From positions 1 to 37,613 of the forward strand of contig JAJZCB010000030.1 in assembly GCA_021846285.1 (NCBI GenBank): 37,613 bases of DNA, in the 5' to 3' direction. Positions within the stretch are counted from its first letter, which is position 1. Each line of letters starts with the position of its first letter. Below the pieces are notes generated by a model. The model did not search any database, was not told the DNA's origin, and saw nothing but the letters and a program-made list of their open reading frames with translations. This stretch comes from Bacillota bacterium (lineage in GTDB: Bacteria; Bacillota; Bacilli; Alicyclobacillales; SLC66). The position numbers and the translations under genes are program-made. This document shows, in pieces, positions 8,005 to 15,999 of this stretch.

Positions 8005-8178
8005 GTACATAGCCAGATTCCTGATCATCGTGATTGAGGTATAATGTTCGGAAAGGACGCCGTTATTTGGATGTGACTTAAGCTGATCGACGCATGTTCA
8101 TACTCATCCTGTGCCTCGCAGAGGCATGGGCGTTTGTTGAGATGATCCGCGAACTGACCATTTGAGGAGAGATGATTC

Positions 8179-8931
8179 ATGACTGTGACCAAGCGGGTGG
8201 CCATAGTAACGGGTTCTGGACGAGGCATCGGCGCTGAAACGGCGCGCCAACTGGCTCTCCACGGAGCTAGAGTCGTTGTGACGGACATCAGCGAAGAACA
8301 GGCGGACGGCGTGGCGCAGGAGATCGTACGGGCTGGGGGCGAAGCGATCGCAAGGACTGCAGACGTCTCAAGGCGGGATCAGGTCGAAGCGTTGTTTGAG
8401 GAGTGCGTCCGTCACTTTGGCCGTGTGGACATTCTCGTCAACAATGCGGGCATCATTCGCGATAACCTGGTGCACAAGATGACAGACGATGATTTTGATG
8501 CAGTCGTCGCAGTCCACCTGAAAGGAACGTTTCTCTGTTCACAGGCTGCGCAAAAATACATGGTGCCGCAACAGTACGGGCGCATCGTGAATTTTTCATC
8601 GACTTCCGCGCTGGGCAACCGTGGCCAGGTCAATTACGCCGCCGCAAAGGCGGGAATTCAGGGCATGACAAAGACGCTCGCCATCGAGCTAGGGCGGTAT
8701 GGCGTCACCTGTAACGCTATCGCGCCGGGATTTATCGAGAGTGATATGACACGGGCCACGGCAGCGCGCATGGGCGTCGATTTCGAACAGCTAAAGGAGT
8801 ACTCTGCGAAAGAGACCGCTGTGCAGCGTGTTGGGGTTCCCGCAGATGTCGCTCATGCGGTTCTGTTTTTTGCGGCCGACGAATCTTCGTTTATCACCGG
8901 CCAGGTCCTGTACGTGCGCGGGGGCGTCTGA
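8179..8931 (+). CDS. SDR-family oxidoreductase (FabG-like)
   Basis: This 250-residue classical short-chain dehydrogenase has TGSGRGIG (cofactor loop), NNAG, and the catalytic Ser-Tyr-Lys in SSTSALG...YAAAK, ending in the usual GQVLYVRGGV. The Asp after the second strand (VVTDIS) favours NAD(H) over NADP(H). It resembles 3-oxoacyl-ACP/CoA reductases, but FabG-like annotation is generic and the substrate cannot be fixed. GAGGAGA lies 8 bp before the ATG. A TATAAT at 8040-8045 could be its promoter. Repeat-element remnants begin immediately after its stop. Confidence 0.88.
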   Translation: MTVTKRVAIVTGSGRGIGAETARQLALHGARVVVTDISEEQADGVAQEIVRAGGEAIARTADVSRRDQVEALFEECVRHFGRVDILVNNAGIIRDNLVHKMTDDDFDAVVAVHLKGTFLCSQAAQKYMVPQQYGRIVNFSSTSALGNRGQVNYAAAKAGIQGMTKTLAIELGRYGVTCNAIAPGFIESDMTRATAARMGVDFEQLKEYSAKETAVQRVGVPADVAHAVLFFAADESSFITGQVLYVRGGV

Positions 8932-8933
8932 AC

Positions 8934-8972
8934 GCCGGCAGGAACCATCATTATTTCCGGGGAAGATTTCCA
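8934..8972 (+). repeat. Partial copy (3' end) of the stem-core repeat element
   Basis: Bases GCCGGCAGGAACCATCA and the following ATTTCCGGGGAAGATTTCC resemble the 3' tail of the complete element at 9008-9150 (GGCAGGGACAATCGA, then TCGGGAAAGATTTCC). The stem and core are missing. It lies immediately upstream of that complete copy, suggesting a decayed tandem copy. Confidence 0.5.
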
Positions 8973-8975
8973 TGT

Positions 8976-9001
8976 CTGAGTTTTGCGAAGCAAAATCTCA
9001 G
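8976..9001. repeat. Short hairpin repeat, copy 1
   Basis: CTGAGTTTTGC-GAA-GCAAAATCTCAG folds into an 11-bp stem with one bulged A. Twenty-four bases of it recur in reverse-complement orientation at 20721-20744. Confidence 0.6.
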
Positions 9002-9007
9002 CGCTTC

Positions 9008-9150
9008 GCGCCACCATCAGTGGAAGGAAAAACCCGCTTGGCCGGAATCGTATGCTGTGCCGAGGCGAGTTCGGCGCAGCCGTGTTTGAGAAGCGGCGCA
9101 GCATACGATTCCTGCGGGCAGGGACAATCGATTTTTCGGGAAAGATTTCC
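9008..9150 (+). repeat. Stem-core intergenic element, copy A
   Basis: An 18-bp stem (9044-9061 with 9095-9112, one G-U) encloses a 33-nt core at 9062-9094 that contains GCGAGTTCGGCGCAGCC and GTGTTTGAG; CGGC-GCA-GCCG can form a small apical hairpin. The 5' flank (GCGCCA..CAGTGGAA..GAAA) and 3' flank (GGCAGGGA.AATCGATTTTTCGG) recur in the other copies. It lies between the SDR and nicotinamidase genes, on the same strand as both. It might be a structured leader RNA or a small non-autonomous mobile or REP-like element. Confidence 0.8.
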
Positions 9151-9187
9151 ATGGCGTCAAACGAGTGTAGGAGGGGGTGATCGCGCT

Positions 9188-9736
9188 GTGGCGCGGGCAT
9201 TGATTGTTGTGGATATGACCTATGATTTTCTTGCGGATGACGGAGCGCTCACCTGTGGACTGCCTGGCCAGCAGGCGGTTCAGCCGGTGCTCGATCTGCT
9301 TCGTGAGTTTGTCCAAACCGGAGAACTGATCGTGTTTGCCTGCGATGCGCATACGGTCGACGATCCGGAATTCGCCTTATGGCCTCCTCATTGCGTGATT
9401 GGCACAAAAGGGGCCATGCTGTACGGACAACTGGCTGACTTTTACGATCGCCATCAAAGCGATCGCGTGCGCTATCTGCCAAAGACGAAGTACGACGCCT
9501 TCTTTGACACGCCGCTGGCCGATTGGCTGACCGCCGATCAAGTGACTGAAGTCACTGTCGTCGGTGTCTGCACCTCCATCTGCTGCTATGCGACAGCCCT
9601 TGGAGCGTACTGCCGGGGCTTCTCGGTCACTGCGGACCCCGCGGCCATGGCGGACCTTACCCCAGAGGCGCACGACTTCGCCGTGAATCACATGCAGAAC
9701 GTACTGAAGGCTGAGATCATCAACAGGATTTCATGA
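9188..9736 (+). CDS. pncA: Nicotinamidase (PncA/YueJ-type cysteine hydrolase)
   Basis: This 182-residue isochorismatase-fold hydrolase resembles B. subtilis YueJ. The triad is Asp9 (VVDMTYDF), Lys99 (YLPKTKYDAF) and Cys128 (VVGVCTSICC). Metal-binding residues are Asp53 and His55 (CDAH) and His68 (WPPHC), followed by the family stretch VIGTKGAML. It would deamidate nicotinamide to nicotinate for NAD recycling; a related amidohydrolase role is possible. GTG 9188 is chosen because GGAGGGG (9170-9176) precedes it and the alignment begins at the first beta strand; the longer open frame upstream reads through the repeat element. Repeat elements lie on both sides. Confidence 0.82.
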   Translation: MARALIVVDMTYDFLADDGALTCGLPGQQAVQPVLDLLREFVQTGELIVFACDAHTVDDPEFALWPPHCVIGTKGAMLYGQLADFYDRHQSDRVRYLPKTKYDAFFDTPLADWLTADQVTEVTVVGVCTSICCYATALGAYCRGFSVTADPAAMADLTPEAHDFAVNHMQNVLKAEIINRIS

Positions 9737-9744
9737 CACTGCGC

Positions 9745-9917
9745 GGCGCCAACAGTGGAATGAAACAGCGGTTGCGGCGTCTTTCACAGATGCAATCCTA
9801 CTTGGGGAGGATTCATGGGCTGTGCCCGTCGCGAGTTCGGCGCAGCCGTGTTTGAGCAGGGGCACGGCCCATGAATCCGGCCTGGCATGGCAGGGATGAC
9901 CATCGATTTTTAGGAAC
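9745..9917 (+). repeat. Stem-core intergenic element, copy B (divergent stem)
   Basis: Arms 9809-9827 and 9860-9878 pair over 19 bp with one G-U wobble. The stem sequence (GGATTCATGGGC...) is unlike copies A and C, yet pairing is kept and the core again contains GCGAGTTCGGCGCAGCC and GTGTTTGAG. Flanks GGCGCCAACAGTGGAATGAAA and GGCAGGGATGACCATCGA are shared. It sits between nicotinamidase and pgi. Confidence 0.8.
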
Positions 9918-9956
9918 AGGCAGAGAGTCTTCGAGAGACCGGGAGTGAACGAAAAC

Positions 9957-11291
9957 ATGATCCATATGTTTGAGCGGGCAGAATCGTTCGTAAGCGCCGA
10001 AGAACTGGAAATGCAGTTGCCCTTCGTGCGGGCGGCGCACGAACTGATACACAGCGGTCGTGGCGCGGGGTCCGATTTTCTTGGTTGGTTGCGTCTGCCG
10101 CAGGAGTATGATCGCGCTGAATTGCGCCGCATCCTTGAAACCGGAAAGCGGATCGCTGAAACCGCGGAGATTCTCGTGGTCATTGGCATCGGTGGATCCT
10201 ACCTGGGGGCGCGCGCGGCGCTGTCCATGCTGCGCCACTCCTTTGCGGAACTGTTGCCGCGCGATCGGTTGCCGCTGCAGGTGGTGTTTGCCGGCCATCA
10301 GATGAGCGGCACGTACCTGACTGACCTGCTGGAAGTGCTCGACGGTCGGGAGGTGGCTGTGAATGTCATCTCCAAATCAGGTACGACCACGGAACCGGCG
10401 CTCGCGTTTCGGGTGTTGGAAGCCTACATGCAAAAGCGGTATGGCAGAGCGGAGGCGGCCAAGCGCATCGTGGTGACGACGGACCGCTCGCGCGGCGCGT
10501 TGCGAGATCTTGCGAACGCGGTCGGGTACGAGACATTCGTGGTTCCTGACGATGTCGGGGGGCGATTCTCGGTGCTGACGCCCGTTGGGCTGTTCCCCCT
10601 CGCTGCGGCTGGAATCGATGTGGAAGCCATGCTTTCCGGCGCGCAGGTCGCACAAGACGATACGGCCCGCGTCGACTTGGACGAGAATCACGCCTACGCC
10701 TATGCGGCTTTGCGACACGCGCTTCGGCAAAAGGGAAAACTCGTGGAGCTGCTGGTCAGCTATGAACCGGGACTGCATTACGTCGGGGAGTGGTGGAAGC
10801 AACTGTTTGGCGAGAGTGAAGGGAAGGACCACAAGGGGATATGGCCGGCCAGCGCCGATTTCTCGACCGATCTTCATTCGCTGGGGCAATACATTCAGGA
10901 GGGGCGCCGATTTATATTTGAGACGGCGCTGCGGGTGCGCACCCCGCGTCGCTCGCTGGTCATTGAAGCACTGCCCGGTGACGCGGACGGCCTGAACTAT
11001 CTGGCAGGGAAAACGATGCAGGATGTGAATGACACGGCGTTGCAGGCGACGATGCTGGCGCACGTCCGGGGCGGTGTGCCCAACATCGGTCTCGAACTGG
11101 CCAATATGGGGCCAGAGACATTGGGTTATCTGTTCTACTTTTTTGAAAAGGCCTGTGCTGTCAGCGCCTACTTGCAGGGAGTCAATCCGTTTGACCAACC
11201 GGGGGTCGAGGCGTACAAGACCAATATGTTTGCGCTTCTCGGGAAACCAGGTTATGAGGACTTGCGCAGTGTGCTCGCGAAGGGACGCTGA
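9957..11291 (+). CDS. pgi: Glucose-6-phosphate isomerase
   Basis: This is a Bacillus-type phosphoglucose isomerase of about 444 residues, interconverting glucose-6-phosphate and fructose-6-phosphate. Signature 1 is [14 protein letters not shown] and signature 2 is [23 protein letters not shown] is the phosphate-binding SIS loop and [10 protein letters not shown] is also conserved. ATG 9957 gives an N-terminus [11 protein letters not shown] that lines up with the Bacillus MTHVRFDYSKAL start and places GGGAG (9941-9945) at good distance; GTG 9945 is the alternative. Repeat copy B lies in its leader. cysK follows after 7 bp, so the two are probably co-transcribed. Confidence 0.95.
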   Translation: MIHMFERAESFVSAEELEMQLPFVRAAHELIHSGRGAGSDFLGWLRLPQEYDRAELRRILETGKRIAETAEILVVIGIGGSYLGARAALSMLRHSFAELLPRDRLPLQVVFAGHQMSGTYLTDLLEVLDGREVAVNVISKSGTTTEPALAFRVLEAYMQKRYGRAEAAKRIVVTTDRSRGALRDLANAVGYETFVVPDDVGGRFSVLTPVGLFPLAAAGIDVEAMLSGAQVAQDDTARVDLDENHAYAYAALRHALRQKGKLVELLVSYEPGLHYVGEWWKQLFGESEGKDHKGIWPASADFSTDLHSLGQYIQEGRRFIFETALRVRTPRRSLVIEALPGDADGLNYLAGKTMQDVNDTALQATMLAHVRGGVPNIGLELANMGPETLGYLFYFFEKACAVSAYLQGVNPFDQPGVEAYKTNMFALLGKPGYEDLRSVLAKGR

Positions 11292-11298
11292 TAATCCG

Positions 11299-12216
11299 AT
11301 GACAGTCGTGGATGATATCACAAAGCTGATTGGCAGGACGCCTTTGCTAAAACTTCGGCGGGTGCCGCCCAAGGGTGCGGCGGAAGTGTTCGTCAAACTC
11401 GAACGATTCAATCCGGGCGGCAGTGTGAAGGACAGACCGGCCGCCAACATGATTGCGGCCGCAGAACGCTCAGGGCGCTTGCGCAAGGGCATGACGCTGA
11501 TCGAACCGACAAGCGGCAACACGGGCATCGGCATTGCGATGGTGGCGGCGGCCAAGGGATACAAGGCGATCCTTGTCATGCCTGATACGATGACGTGGGA
11601 ACGCATCGCCATCCTGCGGGCGTATGGCGCGCAGGTGGTGCTCACTCCCGGAGCCTTGCGCATGACTGGCGCCGTGCAAAAAGCGGAAGAACTGCAGCGC
11701 GAAATGGGCGCGGACGCGATGATCGTGGGCCAGTTTGACAATCCCGACAATCCGGATGCGCATCGCAAGGGCACGGCGCTGGAGATTCTGGAGCAGACCG
11801 GGGGGCGACTCGATGTATTTGTGTCATCCGCCGGTACGGGCGGTACGGTGACCGGATGCGGGGAGGCGCTCAAACGCGCATTGCCGTCCGTGCAAGTGTA
11901 TGTGGTGGAGCCCAAGGGTTCGCCAGTGTTGTCCGGCGGCCAGCCGGGACCGCACAAGATGGTGGGAACGAGCCCGGGATTTATTCCGGCCATTCTCAAT
12001 ACGGGGGTCTATGATCGCATCTTGCAGGCGTCCGATGAGGATGCCATCGACATGACGAAGCGGCTGGCGCGGGATGAAGCGGTGTTGACGGGCGTTTCCG
12101 GTGGCGCGGTGGTGTGGGCGGCGCTGCAGGCGGCGCGGGAGGCAGGACCCGGAGGGCGCGTTGTTGCGCTTTGTCCAGATACGGGGGAACGTTATTTGAG
12201 CATGGATCTATTTTAA
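11299..12216 (+). CDS. cysK: Cysteine synthase (O-acetylserine sulfhydrylase)
   Basis: This 305-residue PLP enzyme has the cofactor Lys44 in GGSVKDRPA, the substrate loop PTSGNTGIGIAM, the phosphate-binding SSAGTGGTVTG and the C-terminal TGVSGGA / CPDTGERY typical of CysK. It makes cysteine from O-acetylserine and sulfide. The chain lacks the CBS regulatory domains of cystathionine beta-synthase. ATG 11299 is 7 bp after the pgi stop; its own SD is weak, so translation is likely coupled to pgi. Pairing of pgi and cysK has no evident metabolic logic. Confidence 0.93.
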   Translation: MTVVDDITKLIGRTPLLKLRRVPPKGAAEVFVKLERFNPGGSVKDRPAANMIAAAERSGRLRKGMTLIEPTSGNTGIGIAMVAAAKGYKAILVMPDTMTWERIAILRAYGAQVVLTPGALRMTGAVQKAEELQREMGADAMIVGQFDNPDNPDAHRKGTALEILEQTGGRLDVFVSSAGTGGTVTGCGEALKRALPSVQVYVVEPKGSPVLSGGQPGPHKMVGTSPGFIPAILNTGVYDRILQASDEDAIDMTKRLARDEAVLTGVSGGAVVWAALQAAREAGPGGRVVALCPDTGERYLSMDLF

Positions 12217-12247
12217 ACAAAGGCTCTTTGGAAAGGGATGTGAGCAC

Positions 12248-12712
12248 ATGCATGCAACAGTGAGTTGGCAGGGCAAACGCCGTTTTACAGGCGCGGGCGA
12301 CTCTGGGCACTCCGTGACCATGGACGCCAAACAGGAAGCGGGCGGGGAGAACAGCGGAGCGCGGCCGATGGAATTGCTCCTGCTGGGACTCGGCGGCTGT
12401 ACGGGCATTGATGTGACGATGATTCTTGAAAGAATGCGGATCGACTATCAGCGGGTCGACATTCACCTGGACGCCGAACGGGCCGCCGATCTTCCCCAGA
12501 AGTTCACCGCGATCACCCTCACGTACGAAGTCGACGCGCCGGGAGCTCCGCTGGAACGAGTCATGCGGGCGGTTACACTGTCACAGGAAAAATACTGTTC
12601 GGCGTCACACTCGCTGTCAGCTGATCTGCACGCGGTCCTCGTCCTTAACGGGGAGCGGTTTGCCGTACCTGGACTTACGGAAAAGAGCTATACGGACGCG
12701 GAAGACCGATAA
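12248..12712 (+). CDS. OsmC/Ohr-family thiol peroxidase-like protein
   Basis: This 154-residue OsmC-fold protein has the two reactive cysteines, Cys51 (LGLGGCTGID) and Cys117 (QEKYCSASHSL). The family reduces organic hydroperoxides. This sequence is closer to the YhfA-like OsmC branch, whose substrate is not settled, than to Ohr. It lies 31 bp after cysK, a plausible link with thiol metabolism. The start is ATG 12248 behind GAAAGGGA. Confidence 0.86.
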   Translation: MHATVSWQGKRRFTGAGDSGHSVTMDAKQEAGGENSGARPMELLLLGLGGCTGIDVTMILERMRIDYQRVDIHLDAERAADLPQKFTAITLTYEVDAPGAPLERVMRAVTLSQEKYCSASHSLSADLHAVLVLNGERFAVPGLTEKSYTDAEDR

Positions 12713-12725
12713 GGAGGGTGCTCGC

Positions 12726-13502
12726 ATGCGTGTACAGGAACTGCTGGACCTGACCGGCAAGAAAGCTCTTGTTACTGGCGGAGGGCGGGGTCTAGGCAAA
12801 CAGATGGCCCTGGGGCTTGCGGAGGCGGGAGCTGAGGTGATCGTCTGTTCCCGACGTTTGGAGGCGTGTTCGGCAGCGGCGCAGGAGATCGCGTCTGCGA
12901 CGGGACGGCAAGCCCATGCCCTGACGCTTGACGTCGCTGATCCGGAAAGCGTCAGTCAAACTGTCGATAAGGCGCTGTCTCTGGTTGGCCAGATTGATAT
13001 TTTGGTCAATAATGCGGGCCTCTCCTGGGGAGCAGATGTGTTTTCCATGCCGCTGGAGAAGTGGAACCAGGTGATGGCGGTGAATGCCACGGGCTCGTTC
13101 CTGATGGCCCAGGCACTGGGCAAAGGCATGGTGGATCGCGGCTGGGGTCGCGTGGTCAATGTGGCGTCGGTGGCAGGACTGTTTGGCATCGATCCCGATA
13201 TCATGAACGCCGTCGGGTATCATGCCAGCAAGGGCGCCGTCATCGCGCTAACCCGTGATTTGGCCGTGAAATGGGCGCCGCACGGGGTAACGGTCAATGC
13301 GATCGCTCCAGGATTTTTCCCTTCCCGGATGAGCCAGAGCGTGCTCAACCATGGCGGAGAAAAGATCCTGGCGGGAACTCCGATGCGCCGGTTTGGTGCA
13401 GAGCATGATCTCAAAGGCCTCGCCGTCTACCTGGCGTCTGACGCTTCAGCCTATATGACGGGGCAGGTGCTGCTCATCGATGGCGGAGCCAGCGCAGTAT
13501 AA
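12726..13502 (+). CDS. SDR-family oxidoreductase (gluconate 5-dehydrogenase-like)
   Basis: This 258-residue classical SDR has TGGGRGLG, NNAGLSW, the catalytic Ser in VASVAG and the YHASK motif. Basic residues after the second strand (CSRRLE) favour NADP(H). It resembles gluconate 5-dehydrogenase and FabG-like reductases; the substrate is undetermined. AAGGAGGG lies directly upstream of ATG 12726 and the gap to the OsmC gene is 13 bp, so it is probably in the same transcript. The frame that continues upstream overlaps the OsmC gene and is not used. Confidence 0.88.
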   Translation: MRVQELLDLTGKKALVTGGGRGLGKQMALGLAEAGAEVIVCSRRLEACSAAAQEIASATGRQAHALTLDVADPESVSQTVDKALSLVGQIDILVNNAGLSWGADVFSMPLEKWNQVMAVNATGSFLMAQALGKGMVDRGWGRVVNVASVAGLFGIDPDIMNAVGYHASKGAVIALTRDLAVKWAPHGVTVNAIAPGFFPSRMSQSVLNHGGEKILAGTPMRRFGAEHDLKGLAVYLASDASAYMTGQVLLIDGGASAV

Positions 13503-13531
13503 GGCAGGAGCCCGACCGATCGGATGGCATG

Positions 13532-13560
13532 TCCGTGCGCCAGGACGACAGGCGCACGGA
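13532..13560. terminator. Hairpin between convergent genes
   Basis: TCCGTGCGCC (13532-13541) and GGCGCACGGA (13551-13560) form a perfect 10-bp stem with a 9-nt loop, just before the 3' end of the minus-strand transporter. There is no T-run on the plus strand, so it may be a bidirectional transcript end or an mRNA-stabilising hairpin. Confidence 0.5.
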
Positions 13561-13563
13561 ACG

Positions 13564-14877
13564 CTACAGCGTCTGGACCAGCAGGAGCACAGACAAACCC
13601 ATCAGCATAACCACGATGACGCCGCCCCAAAGGCGCGCGAAGATGGTATTGGCGTAGGAACCCATAATGCTTTTTCGGCTGGTGAGGACTACCAGAAACA
13701 GAAGTATTGGAATCATCACCATGGCGCCCAGGGCCTGCGATAGCATGGCGACAAAGTTGAGCGGCAGATGGGGGATCAGGATGGCTGCGGCGGCAGCGAC
13801 AAGACTTCCCACGTAGACGGCATAAAATTTGGGCGCTCCCGATATCCTGTCATTGAGGCTGCGCGCCCACCCAAAAGCGTCTGCGATCGTCCACGACGAT
13901 GACAGGGAAATCGTGATGGCAGCGAGAAATCCCGCATTGAACAGCCCAAATGCGAACAGCACTGCCGCCACATGGCCTGAGGAACGAACCAACGCAGAAA
14001 TGATTGCCGATGGACCGAGCGCATTGGCTTGTGTCACATGTCCGTACAGCGCGGCGCCACACAAAATAATCGCGGTCGCGATGATCACTTGCAAAGCGCT
14101 GCCAAGAAGGGTGTCTATGCGCCCCGTCCGCAACTGTTTCGCCGTGATGCCCTTGTCGATCACCGCGCTGCCCTGAAAGAAGATCATCCAGGGAGCGATG
14201 GCATTGCCCACAGTGGCAATGACAAACCAGACGATGTGACCGTGCATCGCTGCAGGTATCGACCATGAGGCAAAGGCGTGACCAATGGCAGTGAAGCTTG
14301 GATGAGTCAGAAGCGCAATCAGCAGAAAGACGGCATTCAGGGCGCCTACGAACAGAGCAAGCCGTTCTTTGGTCCAATATCCCGTAAACAGGGCGAGTGA
14401 GACGACCAGAACCAAACAGGCGGCGTCAGCGATCCATAGCGGAACGCCAAGCATCACAAGTCCTGCTGTCATGCCGATAAACTCGGTCATCAGGGTCAGC
14501 AGGTTTTCAATCACCAGTGTACCGATGCTGTAGTAGCCCCACCACCGACCAAAGTGGCGAAAGATCAGTTTTGTATAGCCTGTCTGTGTCACCGCGCCAA
14601 GGCGCATGGTCATTTCCTGAATCGTATACGTGAGAGGGGCCAGGCACAAAACGAAGGGAATGAAGAAGCCGATTCCGAATTGCATGCCTGTGACAACATA
14701 CTCGATGACTCCCCCTGCGTCGTTGTCTCCGATCATGGCAAGGAGGCCAGGTCCCATCAAGACCCAAAAGAGCCACGTGTACCTGCGCCAACCGGTGGTC
14801 AAGGTTGCGGGTTGTGGCCATGCGTCTGGCGGCGAAGGGGTGATGGGGGTGAGCGTAGTCGATTCCTGATCTATCAT
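13564..14877 (-). CDS. NRAMP-related divalent metal transporter (NRMT-type), paralog 1
   Basis: This 437-residue membrane protein has about 11 TM segments with the SLC11/NRAMP fold. The classical TM1 motif DPGN is replaced by DAGG (within GDNDAGG, residues 50-56) and the TM6 metal-selecting MPH by APW (IAPWMIFFQGSA). Loss of the TM6 methionine is the hallmark of the NRMT branch, which moves Mg2+ rather than Mn2+/Fe2+. Mg2+ import is therefore the best guess, supported by the clear paralog at 29242-30588, which sits behind an M-box. No M-box is visible in the upstream region of this copy. An XRE-family gene is transcribed divergently. Mn2+ or another divalent ion remains possible. Confidence 0.85.
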   Translation of the reverse strand: MIDQESTTLTPITPSPPDAWPQPATLTTGWRRYTWLFWVLMGPGLLAMIGDNDAGGVIEYVVTGMQFGIGFFIPFVLCLAPLTYTIQEMTMRLGAVTQTGYTKLIFRHFGRWWGYYSIGTLVIENLLTLMTEFIGMTAGLVMLGVPLWIADAACLVLVVSLALFTGYWTKERLALFVGALNAVFLLIALLTHPSFTAIGHAFASWSIPAAMHGHIVWFVIATVGNAIAPWMIFFQGSAVIDKGITAKQLRTGRIDTLLGSALQVIIATAIILCGAALYGHVTQANALGPSAIISALVRSSGHVAAVLFAFGLFNAGFLAAITISLSSSWTIADAFGWARSLNDRISGAPKFYAVYVGSLVAAAAAILIPHLPLNFVAMLSQALGAMVMIPILLFLVVLTSRKSIMGSYANTIFARLWGGVIVVMLMGLSVLLLVQTL

Positions 14878-14950
14878 GTGCGTTCCCCCTAGCGTGTCTG
14901 TATCACCGTATGACTCCGCGTTGCGGGAAGTGCATGGCCGAAGTCCGACC

Positions 14951-14967
14951 GTTGCAAAAACTGCAAC
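14951..14967. promoter_or_regulatory. Inverted repeat in the divergent transporter/regulator region
   Basis: GTTGCA-N5-TGCAAC is a perfect 6-bp dyad between the two divergently transcribed genes. It could be an operator, possibly for the adjacent XRE-type protein. No convincing -35/-10 pairs were found nearby. Confidence 0.35.
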
Positions 14968-15057
14968 AGGACGTTGTTCGAAACGAGTGGAGAACGGCGC
15001 TGCACGGCTTGACTTGCATCAACCCATTTCGGGCGCGCATGACGAGGGGGATGCGAT

Positions 15058-15693
15058 ATGACTGAGCAAGCGAATGGATTCGGAGAGTATTTACGCTCTC
15101 AGTTGAGGCGGAAAGGGTTATCCATGAGAAAACTCGCGGAACGGTGCGGCGTTGACCCAGCCACAGTGTCTCGTCTTGCAAGCGGAAAACAACGGGTCCG
15201 TCCGGAACACGTCGCGATGCTGGCAGAATCGCTGGATGTTCCTGCCATCGAATTGTGGCGGGCCGCCGGATATGCGATCGGGGAGAGAGTTCCAACCGCA
15301 GTGTCGGCTGACGGCGCAAGCGATCCGTTTACTCTTCCAGTGATCACGGGACTGGATGTCTCCCGCATTGAAGCGGAGTTGCAAAAGTGCAGGGACTTTG
15401 CGAGCACATCCGAGGGACAAGAGACGATTCTGAAAAATTTTCAACGCAAGATCGATCAGGTGCAGGGTATCGGACCATTCATTGACGAGTTGAAGGCGAT
15501 GTTCGATTTCTATATCGACGAGAGCACAGATCGCGAGCAGCGATCAGTGCTTGGCAGTGCTCTTCTATATTTTATTTTGGCTACTGATATTATTCCGGAC
15601 TATTCGTTTCCGATTGGTTATGTCGACGATGCGATCGCGATTGACATGGTATGGCGTGAAGTGCAAAACTGGCGGAGGTTGACTCAAAACTGA
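15058..15693 (+). CDS. XRE-family HTH fused to DUF1232 (YkvA-like)
   Basis: This 211-residue protein joins an N-terminal lambda-repressor-like HTH (about 10-65: LSMRKLAERCGVDPATVSRLASGK) to a C-terminal DUF1232/YkvA segment (about 165-200: LLYFILATDIIPDY, then IGYVDDAIAI). DUF1232 is a short hydrophobic two-helix motif usually found in small membrane-associated proteins of unknown role, so the fusion could tether a DNA-binding domain to the membrane or sense its state. GAGGGGG lies 7 bp before the ATG. It is divergent from the NRMT transporter, which it may regulate; that is inference from position only. Confidence 0.82.
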   Translation: MTEQANGFGEYLRSQLRRKGLSMRKLAERCGVDPATVSRLASGKQRVRPEHVAMLAESLDVPAIELWRAAGYAIGERVPTAVSADGASDPFTLPVITGLDVSRIEAELQKCRDFASTSEGQETILKNFQRKIDQVQGIGPFIDELKAMFDFYIDESTDREQRSVLGSALLYFILATDIIPDYSFPIGYVDDAIAIDMVWREVQNWRRLTQN

Positions 15694-15756
15694 CTTCCGG
15701 GAGAACTGCTGGCGAGGATCGGGAGCGCCGTCTATTCGTTCGCGCTCCTGTGGGAT

Positions 15757-15960
15757 ATGAAGGTGCTGACCAATAATGCATTTCTCATGTCTCTCGTTGG
15801 TGTTGGCTGGTGACTGATGATGATGCTTGTTGGGGCCGTCGCCTTTTTGGGTGGAATTTGGGTTCCCTTTTTGCGTGACGTACGGGAAGCGCGTCTGCCC
15901 ACCGTGAGGAGTGAAAACAGTTTCAGGCCAGATGTGGCGAGAGAAGACGCTGCGCAGTGA
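15757..15960 (+). pseudogene. Small membrane-protein ORF interrupted by in-frame TGA
   Basis: One continuous frame reads MKVLTNNAFLMSLVGVGW, then TGA at 15811-15813, then LMMMLVGAVAFLGGIWVPF followed by a charged tail ending at TGA 15958-15960. The residues on both sides of the stop join into one plausible hydrophobic segment, as expected for a small membrane protein with a nonsense mutation. Alternatives are that only the downstream part is translated, from one of three consecutive ATGs at 15817-15825 (47 residues), or a sequencing error. RBS signals are weak. It shares the 516-bp gap 15694-16209 with a long hairpin. Confidence 0.35.
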
Positions 15961-15999
15961 TAAAGACCAGGCCCGAACAGGCATGGTCTTTATCACTGC
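15954..15999. terminator. 16-bp perfect hairpin
   Basis: Arms 15954-15969 and 15984-15999 (GCAGTGATAAAGACCA and its complement) pair perfectly around a 14-nt loop. It overlaps the stop of the interrupted small ORF, so it may be that unit's terminator, but no T-run follows. A possible promoter, TTGACA 16046-16051 with a weak CATTCT 17 bp on, lies downstream and could serve the alcohol dehydrogenase gene. Confidence 0.45.

Noticed and set aside
8828-9187. N-terminal extension of the nicotinamidase frame
   Set aside because: It would translate the 3' end of the SDR gene and the whole repeat element; a proper RBS and family alignment begin at 9188.
10377-11999. 540-residue open frame on the minus strand across pgi and cysK
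   Set aside because: It is antisense to two well-recognised genes, shows no domain, and has the Arg/Ser/Pro-rich look of a GC-rich shadow frame.
13564-14877. Annotation as classical Mn2+/Fe2+ MntH
   Set aside because: The DPGN and MPH metal-selectivity motifs are both changed (DAGG, APW), which places it in the NRMT branch.
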